A program made the position numbers and the translations under genes. Shown here piece after piece: positions 27,067 to 35,504 of a DNA stretch of 64,000 nucleotides. The notes beneath the pieces are model-generated. The model saw only the letters and a program-made list of their open reading frames with translations, made no database searches and was not told the DNA's origin. Each line of letters opens with the position of its first letter. Position 1 is the stretch's first letter. Source of the stretch: Streptomyces bathyalis (GTDB lineage: Bacteria > Actinomycetota > Actinomycetes > Streptomycetales > Streptomycetaceae); contig NZ_CP048882.1 of the NCBI RefSeq assembly GCF_015910445.1, positions 4,340,001 through 4,404,000 on the forward strand, written 5' to 3'.

Positions 27067-28695
27067 ATGCCCAACTGGAAGAAGATCCTCTACGCGCTGC
27101 TGGGCGTGGGGGCGGCGACGGTGTTGGTCTGGTTCGGTCTGTCCTTCCTCCAGAAGCCGGAGATGTGCTTCGAGGGCGTCGAGCGGATCGGCGACGAGTG
27201 CGTCGGCGTCAACGGCGAGGGATACGACTTCGGCACGCCTGAGATACGCGAGGTGTCCCGGGCCATCGCACGCGAGAACAAGAAGATCGACGGCCAGCCG
27301 CACGTCACGGTCGCGGTGATGCTGCCGCTCCAGTCGGACCAGGCGACGCTGCGCCGGCAGATGCGCAGCGATCTCCAGGGCGCGTATCTGGGCCAGCGGG
27401 AGGCCAACGAGGGCGAGGGGGAGCCGCCGAAGATCCGGCTGGTTCTGGCCAACCCCGGGCTGTACTACGGGCACCAGGACAAGGTCGTGGGCACCCTGCT
27501 GCGGATGGCCGACTCGGAGAAGGACCGGCTGCGCGCCGTCACGGGGTTCAACCTCAGCCTCGACGAGACCGAGGCGGCCATCGAGCGTCTGACGAAGCAC
27601 AAGGTCCCGGTGCTCGCCTCCCGGATCAGCGGGGACCGTATCGCCAACGAGGACCGGAAGGACGGGACGGCGAAGCTGCGGTTCCCCGGCCTCGCGCGGA
27701 TCATCCCCACCAACCACGACGCCGCTCAGGCCCTTGCCAACTTCAACGGCGAACGGGGCCGGGAGGACCGCAAGACGGTCCTGGTCTACGACAAGCGCAG
27801 CGACGGCTACAACGAGTCGCTGGCGAAGGCGTTCAGCGGGATCGACGAGAAGGGCCCGCCCGGCCCCGCCGCGATGCCCTTCGAGTCCCCGGCCATCGAC
27901 GAGCCGGGCTCGACCGGCAACCAGTTCACGCAGACCGCCAACAACATCTGCGACTCCGGCGCCGACACCGTCTACTTCGCGGGGCGCACCCTGCATCTGC
28001 GGATCTTCGCGCTGAAGCTCGCCCAAGTGGAGTGCAAGCACCGGCACTACACCATCGTCAGCGGCTCCGACGCCGCGTCGCTGCGGCTGGGCATGACGGA
28101 GGAGAAGTGGGCGCGGCTGCGGGGCGAGGACGGGAAGCCGAAGGTGACGGTGCAGTACGCCGCTCCCGCGCACCCGGACGCCTGGCGTTCCGAGATGGCC
28201 GACTGGAAGAAGAAGTGGGACGAGGACCACGACCGGCAGCCCGCCAAGGACGAGCTGCCCCAGTACCTCACCGAGCCCGGAGCGGCCCTGGAAGACCTTG
28301 AGCAGCGGATACGCAGCACGCGCGACGAGGGCGTCCGGATCGGCTCCGTCCCGGACCTGGAGGACTCCCGGACGATGCTCGTCTACGACGGGCTCGTCAC
28401 CATCGGCAAGGCGCTGCACCAGGCGCAGAAGGGCGGCGCCGAGGCGGTGCCCGGGCGTGAGGACGTCGGCGGGCAGTGGTCGCTGTTCCACTCCCGGCAC
28501 CGGGTGCCGGGCACGAGCGGCCTGATCTGCCTCACCAGCGGCGGCAATTCGTACGACAAGCCGGCCGCGGTGGTCGAGCTGGACCCGGGCCGGGAGGGCC
28601 GCGGCAAGCTGAAGTTCGTCGGCCTCGGCTGGCCGGCCGGCAAGGAGCAGCCGAAGAACTGCGTGATCCCCAGCGGACAGTCGGGCGCTCGCTAG
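27067..28695 (+). CDS. membrane-anchored type-1 periplasmic-binding protein (receptor-like)
   Basis: 542 residues. One N-terminal membrane helix (about residues 6-25, LYALLGVGAATVLVWFGLSF) is not followed by a lipobox. A Cys-bracketed segment follows (MCFEGVERIGDECVGV). The rest is a type-1 binding fold like branched-chain amino-acid receptors: VAVMLPLQSD, RLVLANPGLYYG, VPVLASRISGDR, RIIPTNHDAAQALANF, TVLVYDKRSDGYNESLAKAF and NICDSGADTVYFAGRTLHLRIF. No permease or transporter ATPase is nearby; the only partner is the upstream P-loop NTPase. The protein therefore looks like an extracytoplasmic sensor and not a transport component (inference). The ligand is unknown. Confidence 0.78.
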   Translation: MPNWKKILYALLGVGAATVLVWFGLSFLQKPEMCFEGVERIGDECVGVNGEGYDFGTPEIREVSRAIARENKKIDGQPHVTVAVMLPLQSDQATLRRQMRSDLQGAYLGQREANEGEGEPPKIRLVLANPGLYYGHQDKVVGTLLRMADSEKDRLRAVTGFNLSLDETEAAIERLTKHKVPVLASRISGDRIANEDRKDGTAKLRFPGLARIIPTNHDAAQALANFNGERGREDRKTVLVYDKRSDGYNESLAKAFSGIDEKGPPGPAAMPFESPAIDEPGSTGNQFTQTANNICDSGADTVYFAGRTLHLRIFALKLAQVECKHRHYTIVSGSDAASLRLGMTEEKWARLRGEDGKPKVTVQYAAPAHPDAWRSEMADWKKKWDEDHDRQPAKDELPQYLTEPGAALEDLEQRIRSTRDEGVRIGSVPDLEDSRTMLVYDGLVTIGKALHQAQKGGAEAVPGREDVGGQWSLFHSRHRVPGTSGLICLTSGGNSYDKPAAVVELDPGREGRGKLKFVGLGWPAGKEQPKNCVIPSGQSGAR

Positions 28696-28714
28696 GCCGG
28701 AGGGCTCGGGTCGA

Positions 28715-28740
28715 GGGCTCAGGACGAGGGCTCAGGACGA
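28715..28740. repeat. 13-bp tandem duplication at the SRAP 3' end
   Basis: GGGCTCAGGACGA occurs twice in tandem and covers the stop codon of the SRAP gene. It is probably a slippage duplication. Confidence 0.6.
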
Positions 28741-29496
28741 GCGATCCGGGCCCTCGTCCTGGTCACCCGTGTCGGCCGGGTCCAGCAAGTGGGGATTGTT
28801 GTTGCGGACGTTGTTGACCGCCGTGGACACCGGGCGGGCGTCCAGTTCGCCCCCGGCGGGGGAGGTCAGGAGTCCGCGGAGCTCGTCCGGGTCCTCGTGC
28901 GCGGGGTCGAGCCAGGCGGCCTGGTCGGCGGGGTCGATGGCCAGGGGCATCCTCGGATGGACCCTGCCTGCCGCGTCGGTGGCCTCGGTGGTGATGATCG
29001 TGCAGGTCCTCCACCAGGCCTGTGGGTCGTCCTTGTCGCGATCGGGGTCCCGCCAGATCTCGTACAGCCCCGCCAGCGCCATCACCTGCCCGTCGTGGGG
29101 GTGGATGAAGTAGGGCTGCTTGTACGCCTTGTGGGTCTCGGTCGCCGGGACGGACTGCCACTCGTAGAAGCCGTCGGCGGGCAGCAGACAGCGGCGCTTG
29201 GCGAACGCGCGGCGGTAGGCCCGCTTCTCGTGGACGGTCTCCATCCGGGCGTTGATCATCTTCGCGCCGACGGCCGGGTTCTTCGCCCAGAACGGCACCA
29301 GGCCCCAGCGCAGCGGACGCAGTTGCCGCTCCACCGCCCCCGTCTCACGGTCGGCCTTCTCCAGGACGGCCCACACGTGGTCGGTGGGAGCGACGTTGTA
29401 GTTCGGATCCAGGGCCGACTCGCGGTCCCACTGGTCGACGTCGAAGAGACCGGCCAGGTCTTCCGGACTGCGGGTCGAGGCGTATCTGCCGCACAT
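28732..29496 (-). CDS. SRAP-domain protein (YedK/HMCES type), abasic-site shield
   Basis: 254 residues. The family forms a covalent thiazolidine bond between the N-terminal Cys2 and an abasic site in single-stranded DNA, protecting it during replication. All key parts are visible: MCGRYAS at the start (Cys2 exposed after Met removal), NYNVAPTDHV, PLRWGLVPFWAK, INARMETV with the catalytic Glu, RRCLLPADGFYEW and HPRMPL with the conserved His. The start at 29496 is fixed by the need for Cys2, and AGGGTGGA lies upstream. The gene is monocistronic. Confidence 0.95.
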   Translation of the reverse strand: MCGRYASTRSPEDLAGLFDVDQWDRESALDPNYNVAPTDHVWAVLEKADRETGAVERQLRPLRWGLVPFWAKNPAVGAKMINARMETVHEKRAYRRAFAKRRCLLPADGFYEWQSVPATETHKAYKQPYFIHPHDGQVMALAGLYEIWRDPDRDKDDPQAWWRTCTIITTEATDAAGRVHPRMPLAIDPADQAAWLDPAHEDPDELRGLLTSPAGGELDARPVSTAVNNVRNNNPHLLDPADTGDQDEGPDRSS

Positions 29497-29598
29497 GCGT
29501 CCACCCTGCCACGCCGGTACGACATGTGACCGCCCGTTGCCCGCTGCGGTCACCGCGCACACCCGGCGGCGCACATCGCGCTCCGGCTCCCGGCCCGT

Positions 29599-31305
29599 TC
29601 AGGCCGAGGCGTCCACGACCTGCCAGATCCTGGTCGCGACGTGGAGGTTGAGGCGTGTGTCGGGCTCAGAGAGGTCGTGGCCGCTGACCTCCCGTATGCG
29701 GCCGAGCCGGTAGCGCAGGGTGCTGCGGTGGATCATCAGCACGGCGGCGGCGGTGTCGTAGTTGCCGCCGCAGTCGAAGTAGAGGGACAGGGTCCTCACC
29801 AGGTCGGTGTGGTGCTCCGCGTCGTAGTCCTGCAGCGGGCCGAGCCATTCGCGTACGAACTCCTCGGCCTTCCGCTGATCCTCACCGGAGGCGAGGATGC
29901 GGTAGAACCCCAGCTCGTCGTATGCGGTGGCGCCCTCGGGGGTGCTGGAGTGACGCCGGAACTCCGACGCGCGCACCGCTTCCTCGTAGGAGCGGGGGAA
30001 GGCCGCCGGAGAGTCGGCCCGCCCGCCGATGCCGACGCTTCCGGCCCCGGAGTCCAGTGCCTCCGCCACGGCTTCGTGCAGGGCGTGCGGCGCAGCCGCG
30101 CCCTGTACGGCCAGCACCGTGGTCCCCGAGCGGCGGCCGAGCAGGAATTTCAGGCCGAGGCCGGTGGCCGAGCGCCCGACGGCGTCGGCGACGGCGTCCG
30201 TCGGCTTGTCCTCCCACTGCACGACCACGACGCGGTGCGGTCCGTGCAGGTCGTGCCCGACGGCTTCGGAGCGTGCGTAAGCCCCGGCGTCGTCCGTCCC
30301 GATGATCAGGTCCTCGACGAGCTCGCGGCGCAGCCGCAGCTCCGTCTCCGCCAGACGCCGCTGGTGGGACATCTCCAGGGCCAGCGCGACGCAGGCGTGG
30401 TCGAGCACGAACTCCTCGTGTGCCCCGGCGGTCCTGCCGGGGTCGATGAGCGAGATCGTTCCGAACACCTTGCCGCGGTGCTGGGCGATGCAGGTGAGGC
30501 GGCTTCCCGCACGTACGGGGCCGGCGCGCCGCATGCCGCTGTGCACTTCCTGCTCGTGCCGCACGAGCCCGGGCTCCGGGTACGGGTCCGGGCGGCCGGG
30601 GCCCGACCAGACCCGCAGGTTCCCGAAGGGGTCCTCGATGGCCACGGGGAGGCCGGTGAAGGCGCGGACCATGTCCGCGATGCCTTCCTCGCTCTCGGCT
30701 GAGGCCTGGCTGAGGCCTTCGTGGACGGACTTCTGGAACTCCAGCTCCGCCACCGACTCGCGCAGCTGGGCGATCGCCTTGCCGCGGTCGTGGTGGGCGC
30801 GGCGCAGCGCCGAGGCGTGCTCCCGCTCCGCCCTGCGGCCCGCGGCGTTGCCGAGGGCCGCCGAGGTCTGCTGCGCCAGTGCCCGGATCAGGAAATGCTC
30901 CTCGTCGGAGATCCGGGTGGCCGCGCTGACCACGAGATATCCGATCGTGGTCCCCGCCGGGCGCAGCGCGATGGCTTCGCACCAGTTGCGGCCCGGCACC
31001 CGCACGATCCCGTCTTCGGCGCCGAGAGCAGCCACCTGGTCGTCCAGGTCCGTGCCGGGCGCTCCGTCCCGTTCGTCAGGAGCGCGCACCCACCCGTCCT
31101 CGCCGCGCAGATAGCCGGCTTCAGCGGTGCATGGTGCGAGGGAGGCCACGGCGGCCATGGCCAGGTGCAGGACGTCCTCCTCGTCGCGTCCCTCGAACAT
31201 CGCGATCGAGAGCAGGATGAGGTCCCGAAGACCGTTCGGGCCCTCCGTGCCCCACGTGGCGGGGGCGGGAAGGCTCTGCCGCTGCTTCGTGGGGTCGACG
31301 CTCAT
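29599..31305 (-). CDS. GAF-domain PucR/CdaR-type transcriptional regulator
   Basis: 568 residues. Two GAF-like regions are visible: one at about residues 25-155 (ending LIRALAQQTSAALGNAA) and one at about 200-320 (VFGTISLIDPGRTAGAHEEFVLDHACVALALEMS), joined by a helical linker. The PucR/CdaR C-terminus has the HTH_30 helix: LSLYFDCGGNYDTAAAVLMIHRSTLRYRLGRIREVSGHDL. The signal sensed is unknown. The ATG at 31305 has only GGGGGCC nearby; the better GAGGAG site points at another ATG 13 bp upstream in a different frame. It is divergent from the chaperone operon across 315 bp and could influence it, but nothing in the sequence proves this. Confidence 0.88.
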   Translation of the reverse strand: MSVDPTKQRQSLPAPATWGTEGPNGLRDLILLSIAMFEGRDEEDVLHLAMAAVASLAPCTAEAGYLRGEDGWVRAPDERDGAPGTDLDDQVAALGAEDGIVRVPGRNWCEAIALRPAGTTIGYLVVSAATRISDEEHFLIRALAQQTSAALGNAAGRRAEREHASALRRAHHDRGKAIAQLRESVAELEFQKSVHEGLSQASAESEEGIADMVRAFTGLPVAIEDPFGNLRVWSGPGRPDPYPEPGLVRHEQEVHSGMRRAGPVRAGSRLTCIAQHRGKVFGTISLIDPGRTAGAHEEFVLDHACVALALEMSHQRRLAETELRLRRELVEDLIIGTDDAGAYARSEAVGHDLHGPHRVVVVQWEDKPTDAVADAVGRSATGLGLKFLLGRRSGTTVLAVQGAAAPHALHEAVAEALDSGAGSVGIGGRADSPAAFPRSYEEAVRASEFRRHSSTPEGATAYDELGFYRILASGEDQRKAEEFVREWLGPLQDYDAEHHTDLVRTLSLYFDCGGNYDTAAAVLMIHRSTLRYRLGRIREVSGHDLSEPDTRLNLHVATRIWQVVDASA

Positions 31306-31620
31306 GGGTGGCCCCCATGTCTCCTCGTGCCGCTTCGCCCCTTCCCGCCTTTCAGGCTAGTCAAGGCGCGAGCCGTCCGCCTGTTCGTGGCAGCGGCGGC
31401 GCTGCCCCCGCCAGGGCGACCCGCCGGCCGTCTCTTTGCCCGGGGAGGCCCAAGCGCCGCCTTTTCCCGTCCCGCACCGTTGATGGCGAGCGCCGGCATC
31501 GCGCGGGCCGAAGGCGGTGGCGGCGGGCCCGCCTGGGAGGACCAGGGGAGCCCTCGCAGATGCCGCCGCGTGAGTGACGGCTTCCGGCCGGTAAATGACC
31601 GCTGGAGGAGGAGGCACCTC
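31306..31620. other. intergenic space between regulator and dnaK operon
   Basis: No gene or RNA is seen. There is no CIRCE (TTAGCACTC...GAGTGCTAA) and no HAIR-type CTTGAGT...ACTCAAG repeat. Just before dnaK lies a strong GGAGGAGGAGG ribosome binding site. Confidence 0.6.
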
Positions 31621-33525
31621 ATGGGCAGGGCAGTGGGCATAGACCTCGGCACCACGAACTCGGTCATCGCCTATTGGGAGGGCGGGGAAGCGTCGGTCGT
31701 CCCGAACGCGGAGGGGACCCGTACGACGCCGTCCGTGGTCGCCTACACCGACACAGGGGAGCGGCTGGTCGGGCAGCTGGCGCGACGTCAGGCGATTCTC
31801 AACCCCAAGGGCACGATCTACTCGGCCAAGCGCTTCATCGGCCGCAACTACGAAGAGGTCCCGGACGAGGCCAAGGCCGTCGCGTACGACGTCGTCGAGG
31901 GCGAAGGCGGTGTCGCGCGCTTCGAGGTACGGGGGAAGCAGTACGCGCCGGAGGAGATCAGCGCGCAGGTCCTGCGCAAGCTCGCGGACGACGCGGGGAA
32001 GGCCTTCGGCGAGAAGGTGACCGAAGCGGTGATCACCGTCCCGGCGTACTTCAACGACTCGCAGCGCACGGCCACGAAGGACGCGGGCCGCATCGCCGGG
32101 CTGGAAGTCCTGCGGATCATCAACGAACCCACCGCCGCCGCCCTCGCCTACGGCATGGACAAGAAGGAGCACGAGAGCGTGCTCGTCTTCGACCTCGGCG
32201 GCGGAACGTTCGACGTCAGCATCCTGGACGTCGGCGACGGCGTCGTGGAGGTCCGGTCGACCGCCGGAGACGGCCACCTCGGAGGCGACGACTTCGACCG
32301 GCGGCTCGTCGATCACCTCGCGGACGCGTTCCAGCGGGACAACGGCATCGACCTGCGCAACGACCCGCAGGCGCTCCAGCGGCTCTTCGAGGCGGCGGAG
32401 AAGGCCAAGACGGAGCTCAGCTCGGTCACGCAGACGCAGGTCAGCCTGCCCTTCATCACGGCGGACGCCGCAGGCCCGAAGCATCTGACGGAGACGGTGA
32501 TGCGCTCCACGTTCGAGCAGATCACCGCCGACCTCGTCGAGCGCTGCCTGGATCCCGTGAAGCAGGCCATGGCCGACGCGAAGATCACCGACAGCGACAT
32601 CGACGAGGTCATCCTCGTGGGCGGCTCCACGCGGATGCCCGCGGTGCAGGCGCTCGTCCGCCGCCTCACCGGCGGCATGGACCCGAACATGAGCGTCAAC
32701 CCCGACGAGGTCGTCGCCGTGGGTGCCGGCATCCAGGCAGGTGTGCTGAAGGGCGAGGTCAAGGACGTCCTGCTGCTGGACGTCACTCCGCTCTCGCTCG
32801 GCGTGGAGACGCGCGGCGGCGTGATGACGAAGATCATCGAGCGGAACACCACCATTCCCGTCCGGCGCTCCGAGACCTTCTCGACGGCCGAGGACAACCA
32901 GCCGGCCGTGGACGTCGTGGTGCTCCAGGGCGAACGGGAGAACGCCGCCGACAACCGGGTGCTGGGCCGGTTCCAGCTCACCGACATCCGGCCCGCGCCA
33001 CGTGGCGAGCCCCAGATCGAGGTCATCTTCGACATCGACGCCAACGGCATCCTCAACGTCACCGCGCGCGACCGGGACACCGGCGCCGAGCAGGGCATCA
33101 CCATCAGCGAGAGCTCGAATCTCGACCGCGGCGAGGTCGAGAAGATGGTCACCGAGGCCGAGCGCAACCGCAGCGAGGACCAGGCTCTCCGCCAGGCCGT
33201 GGACGCCCGCAACGAGTTGGACACCGTCGCGTACCAGGTGGAACGCCGCCTTGCGGAGCTGGGCGACGACGCACCCCAGCACGAGAAGGCCCGTGCGGAG
33301 ATGCTCGTCGCCGACGCCCGGAGGGCCGTTGAGCAGGGGGAGGAGATCGAGGGCGTCCGTTCGCTCACCTCGGAGCTGCAGCAGCTCTTCCACGCGCTGG
33401 GAGCCCGTGGAGCGGCGCCCGCATCCGGAGCGGCCTCGACCGACGGATCGTCCCCGGAGGGCAGGCCCGGCGAGGGCACCTCGGGCGACGACGACGTCGT
33501 GGACGCCGAGTTCGACAAGGGCTGA
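31621..33525 (+). CDS. dnaK: DnaK (Hsp70) chaperone
   Basis: 634-residue ATP-dependent folding chaperone. The nucleotide-binding domain starts GIDLGTTNSVIAYWEGG and contains EKVTEAVITVPAYFND, FDLGGGTFDVSILDVGDG and VILVGGSTRMPAV. The substrate-binding domain and lid follow from about residue 385 (DVTPLSLGVETRGGVMTKIIERNTTIP ... NGILNVTARDRDTG). The C-terminus ends DDDVVDAEFDKG. It is the first gene of an operon with grpE, a CbpA-like J protein, CbpM, clpB and a DUF2267 gene. The layout differs from the dnaK-grpE-dnaJ-hspR operon known in streptomycetes, so this is probably a second, specialised copy (inference). Confidence 0.97.
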   Translation: MGRAVGIDLGTTNSVIAYWEGGEASVVPNAEGTRTTPSVVAYTDTGERLVGQLARRQAILNPKGTIYSAKRFIGRNYEEVPDEAKAVAYDVVEGEGGVARFEVRGKQYAPEEISAQVLRKLADDAGKAFGEKVTEAVITVPAYFNDSQRTATKDAGRIAGLEVLRIINEPTAAALAYGMDKKEHESVLVFDLGGGTFDVSILDVGDGVVEVRSTAGDGHLGGDDFDRRLVDHLADAFQRDNGIDLRNDPQALQRLFEAAEKAKTELSSVTQTQVSLPFITADAAGPKHLTETVMRSTFEQITADLVERCLDPVKQAMADAKITDSDIDEVILVGGSTRMPAVQALVRRLTGGMDPNMSVNPDEVVAVGAGIQAGVLKGEVKDVLLLDVTPLSLGVETRGGVMTKIIERNTTIPVRRSETFSTAEDNQPAVDVVVLQGERENAADNRVLGRFQLTDIRPAPRGEPQIEVIFDIDANGILNVTARDRDTGAEQGITISESSNLDRGEVEKMVTEAERNRSEDQALRQAVDARNELDTVAYQVERRLAELGDDAPQHEKARAEMLVADARRAVEQGEEIEGVRSLTSELQQLFHALGARGAAPASGAASTDGSSPEGRPGEGTSGDDDVVDAEFDKG

Positions 33526-33534
33526 GGCGGTGCC

Positions 33535-34149
33535 ATGCCGAAGGACAACGACCCCACGGAAGCGGAGTTCCCGCTGGACGAAGGGGACAGGGCCCACGAG
33601 CCCGACGTTCCCCGCGAGGGCGACGGCGGCGCGCAGCAGGCCGCCGGGGAGCCCGAGGCACGGACCGAGCCGGAGGCACGGGCCGAGCCGGGAACCGAGG
33701 CCGAGGCCGAGCCACAGGCGGAGATCGTGGAGGAGCTCCGCGACCGCTGGCACAGGGCCCTGGCCGACGCGGACAACCTGCGCAAGCGCCACGTCCGCGA
33801 ACTCGAGCGCGAACGTGCTGCGGAGCGTGCCCGTACGGCGGCCGCGCTGCTGCCCGTCATCGACCACCTGGAGATGGCCCTCGAACACGCCGAGTCCGAG
33901 CCGTCGTCCGTGATCGAAGGTGTCAGGGCCGTACGGGACCAGGCCGTCGGCACCTTCGAGAAGCTGGGATTCGTCCGCCACGAGGAGACCGGCGTGCCCT
34001 TCGACCCGGCCCGTCACGAGGCGGTGAGCACCGTCGAGGACGACGGGTCCGGGCCCGGTGTCGTCAGCGAGGTCCTGCGCCCCGGATACGGCGACGGCCC
34101 GAGCCAGCTGCGTCCCGCGGCCGTCACCGTCACCGCGCGGCAGGAGTGA
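33535..34149 (+). CDS. grpE: GrpE nucleotide exchange factor
   Basis: 204-residue DnaK co-chaperone that speeds ADP release. The N-terminal 65 residues are acidic and repetitive (EPEARTEPEARAEPGTEAEAE). A long helix (EIVEELRDRWHRALADADNLRKRHVRELERERAAE) and the four-helix/beta-wing region (LLPVIDHLEMALEHAE, FDPARHEAVSTVED) follow. It starts 9 bp after dnaK and ends 6 bp before the J-protein gene. Confidence 0.95.
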   Translation: MPKDNDPTEAEFPLDEGDRAHEPDVPREGDGGAQQAAGEPEARTEPEARAEPGTEAEAEPQAEIVEELRDRWHRALADADNLRKRHVRELERERAAERARTAAALLPVIDHLEMALEHAESEPSSVIEGVRAVRDQAVGTFEKLGFVRHEETGVPFDPARHEAVSTVEDDGSGPGVVSEVLRPGYGDGPSQLRPAAVTVTARQE

Positions 34150-34155
34150 CCTGCC

Positions 34156-35136
34156 ATGGCTCAGGACTACTACGACGTGCTCGGCGTGTCCCGCGACGCG
34201 AGCGCCGACGAGATCCAGCAGGCCTACCGGCAACTGGCCAGGAACTACCACCCCGACGTCAACACGGAGCCGGCGGCGGAGGAGCGCTTCAAGGAGCTCA
34301 ACGAGGCCTACAGCGTTCTCTCCGACCCCAAGAGCCGCACGCGGTACGACCGTTACGGACCGGCGTTCCGTCAGATCCCCGAGGACTACGACGAGCGTGT
34401 GGCCGCGGGAGCCGGCGCGGGCGCGGGTGCAGGCGCGGGAGCCGGGGCCGGCTGGGCCGGTGGACGGCGGGGCCGCGGCCCGCGTGTGCGGGTCTCGGAG
34501 GACCTCGGCGACGGTTTCGGGCCGTTCCAGGACGTCGGGGTCGACTTCGAGGACCTCTTCGGTTCGATGTTCGGCGCGGGCGGCGCCCGCGGACCCGTTC
34601 GAGGCGCGGACCAGGAGGCGGAGATACCGCTGAGCGTCGAGGACGCCTACCGAGGGGGACGCCGGAGCATCACCCTCAGCGGGGTGGAAGGAGCCCGCAC
34701 CTACGAGGTGAACATCCCCCGCGGCGTCGTCGAAGGTCAGCGCATCCGGCTCGCGGGCGAGGGCGGCAGGGGCAGTCAGGACGCCCCGGCCGGCGACCTG
34801 TTTCTGCGGGTGCGGATCACCCCGGACCGCCGCTTCCGGCTCGATGGCCGCGACATCCACGTCCAGCTGCCCGTCACGCCATGGGAGGCGGCGCTCGGCG
34901 CGACCGTCCCGGTGCCCACTCCCGACGGGCCGGCGAAGGTCACCGTCCCCGGCGGATCCTCCAGCGGCAGACGTCTCCGGTTGCGCGGCGAAGGCATGCC
35001 CGACCCCGGCGGGACCCCCGGCGACCTCTACGCCGAGCTGCGCGTCATGGTGCCGCCCGAACCGGACCGCCGCGAACGCGAGCTGTTCGAAGAGCTCGCC
35101 GCCACCTCCGACTTCGACCCGAGGAGGCAGTCATGA
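34156..35136 (+). CDS. CbpA-type J-domain co-chaperone (no zinc finger)
   Basis: 326 residues. The J domain is complete: YYDVLGVSRDASADEIQQAYRQLARNYHPDVNTEP with the HPD tripeptide. A Gly/Ala-rich linker (about residues 80-110) contains a run of alternating Gly and Ala. There is no Cys-rich CxxCxGxG domain, so this is a type-II J protein like CbpA. C-terminal substrate domains are present (DQEAEIPLSVEDAYRGGRRSITL, RIRLAGEGGRGS, LRLRGEGMPDPGG). The next gene encodes a CbpM-like protein that overlaps its stop (ATGA), which supports the CbpA assignment. Confidence 0.92.
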   Translation: MAQDYYDVLGVSRDASADEIQQAYRQLARNYHPDVNTEPAAEERFKELNEAYSVLSDPKSRTRYDRYGPAFRQIPEDYDERVAAGAGAGAGAGAGAGAGWAGGRRGRGPRVRVSEDLGDGFGPFQDVGVDFEDLFGSMFGAGGARGPVRGADQEAEIPLSVEDAYRGGRRSITLSGVEGARTYEVNIPRGVVEGQRIRLAGEGGRGSQDAPAGDLFLRVRITPDRRFRLDGRDIHVQLPVTPWEAALGATVPVPTPDGPAKVTVPGGSSSGRRLRLRGEGMPDPGGTPGDLYAELRVMVPPEPDRRERELFEELAATSDFDPRRQS

Positions 35137-35504
35137 CGACGCCACGGTCGAGGTTCACCGCGCCCCGCGCCGGCAGCGGTGCCGAACGGCCGTCCTACGT
35201 ACTGGCCCCCGTGCACCGGCTCAGCCTGGAGACCGTCGCGCGCCGCTCGGGGCTGCACCCGGAACTTGTGCGGCGGTTCGTCGCGCTCGGCCTGCTCGAC
35301 GACGTGCACCGCGACGCCGAGGGCCGTCTGTGGTTCCCCGCGTCGGCGCCCCTGATTCTTGCCCGCATCCAGCGGCTGCGAGCCGGTTTCTGTCTGAACT
35401 ACGCCTCGCTGGGGCTGGTCCTGGAACTGCTCGACCGCATCGCCGAGCTCGAGGCCCGGCTGCGCCGCAGCGGCGTGAGGAGTGATGACTCGCCATGGAC
35501 ATGA
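35133..35504 (+). CDS. CbpM-like chaperone modulator (MerR-2 fold)
   Basis: 123 residues. The fold is a short MerR-like helix-turn-helix (YVLAPVHRLSLETVARRSGLHPELVRRFVALGLLDDVHRD) followed by LWFPASAPLILARIQRLRAGFCLNYASLGLVLELLDRIAELEARLR. In the family, CbpM binds the J domain of CbpA and modulates its activity. The HTH also leaves open a HspR-like repressor role. The gene is sandwiched by overlaps: 4 bp with the J-protein gene and 10 bp with clpB. Hence the level should be tied to CbpA and ClpB. Confidence 0.85.
   Translation: MTTPRSRFTAPRAGSGAERPSYVLAPVHRLSLETVARRSGLHPELVRRFVALGLLDDVHRDAEGRLWFPASAPLILARIQRLRAGFCLNYASLGLVLELLDRIAELEARLRRSGVRSDDSPWT

Noticed and set aside
31357..34860. 1167-codon minus-strand open frame opposite dnaK and grpE
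   Set aside because: Antisense shadow of the chaperone genes; compositional repeats of Val/Asp/Leu and no domain.
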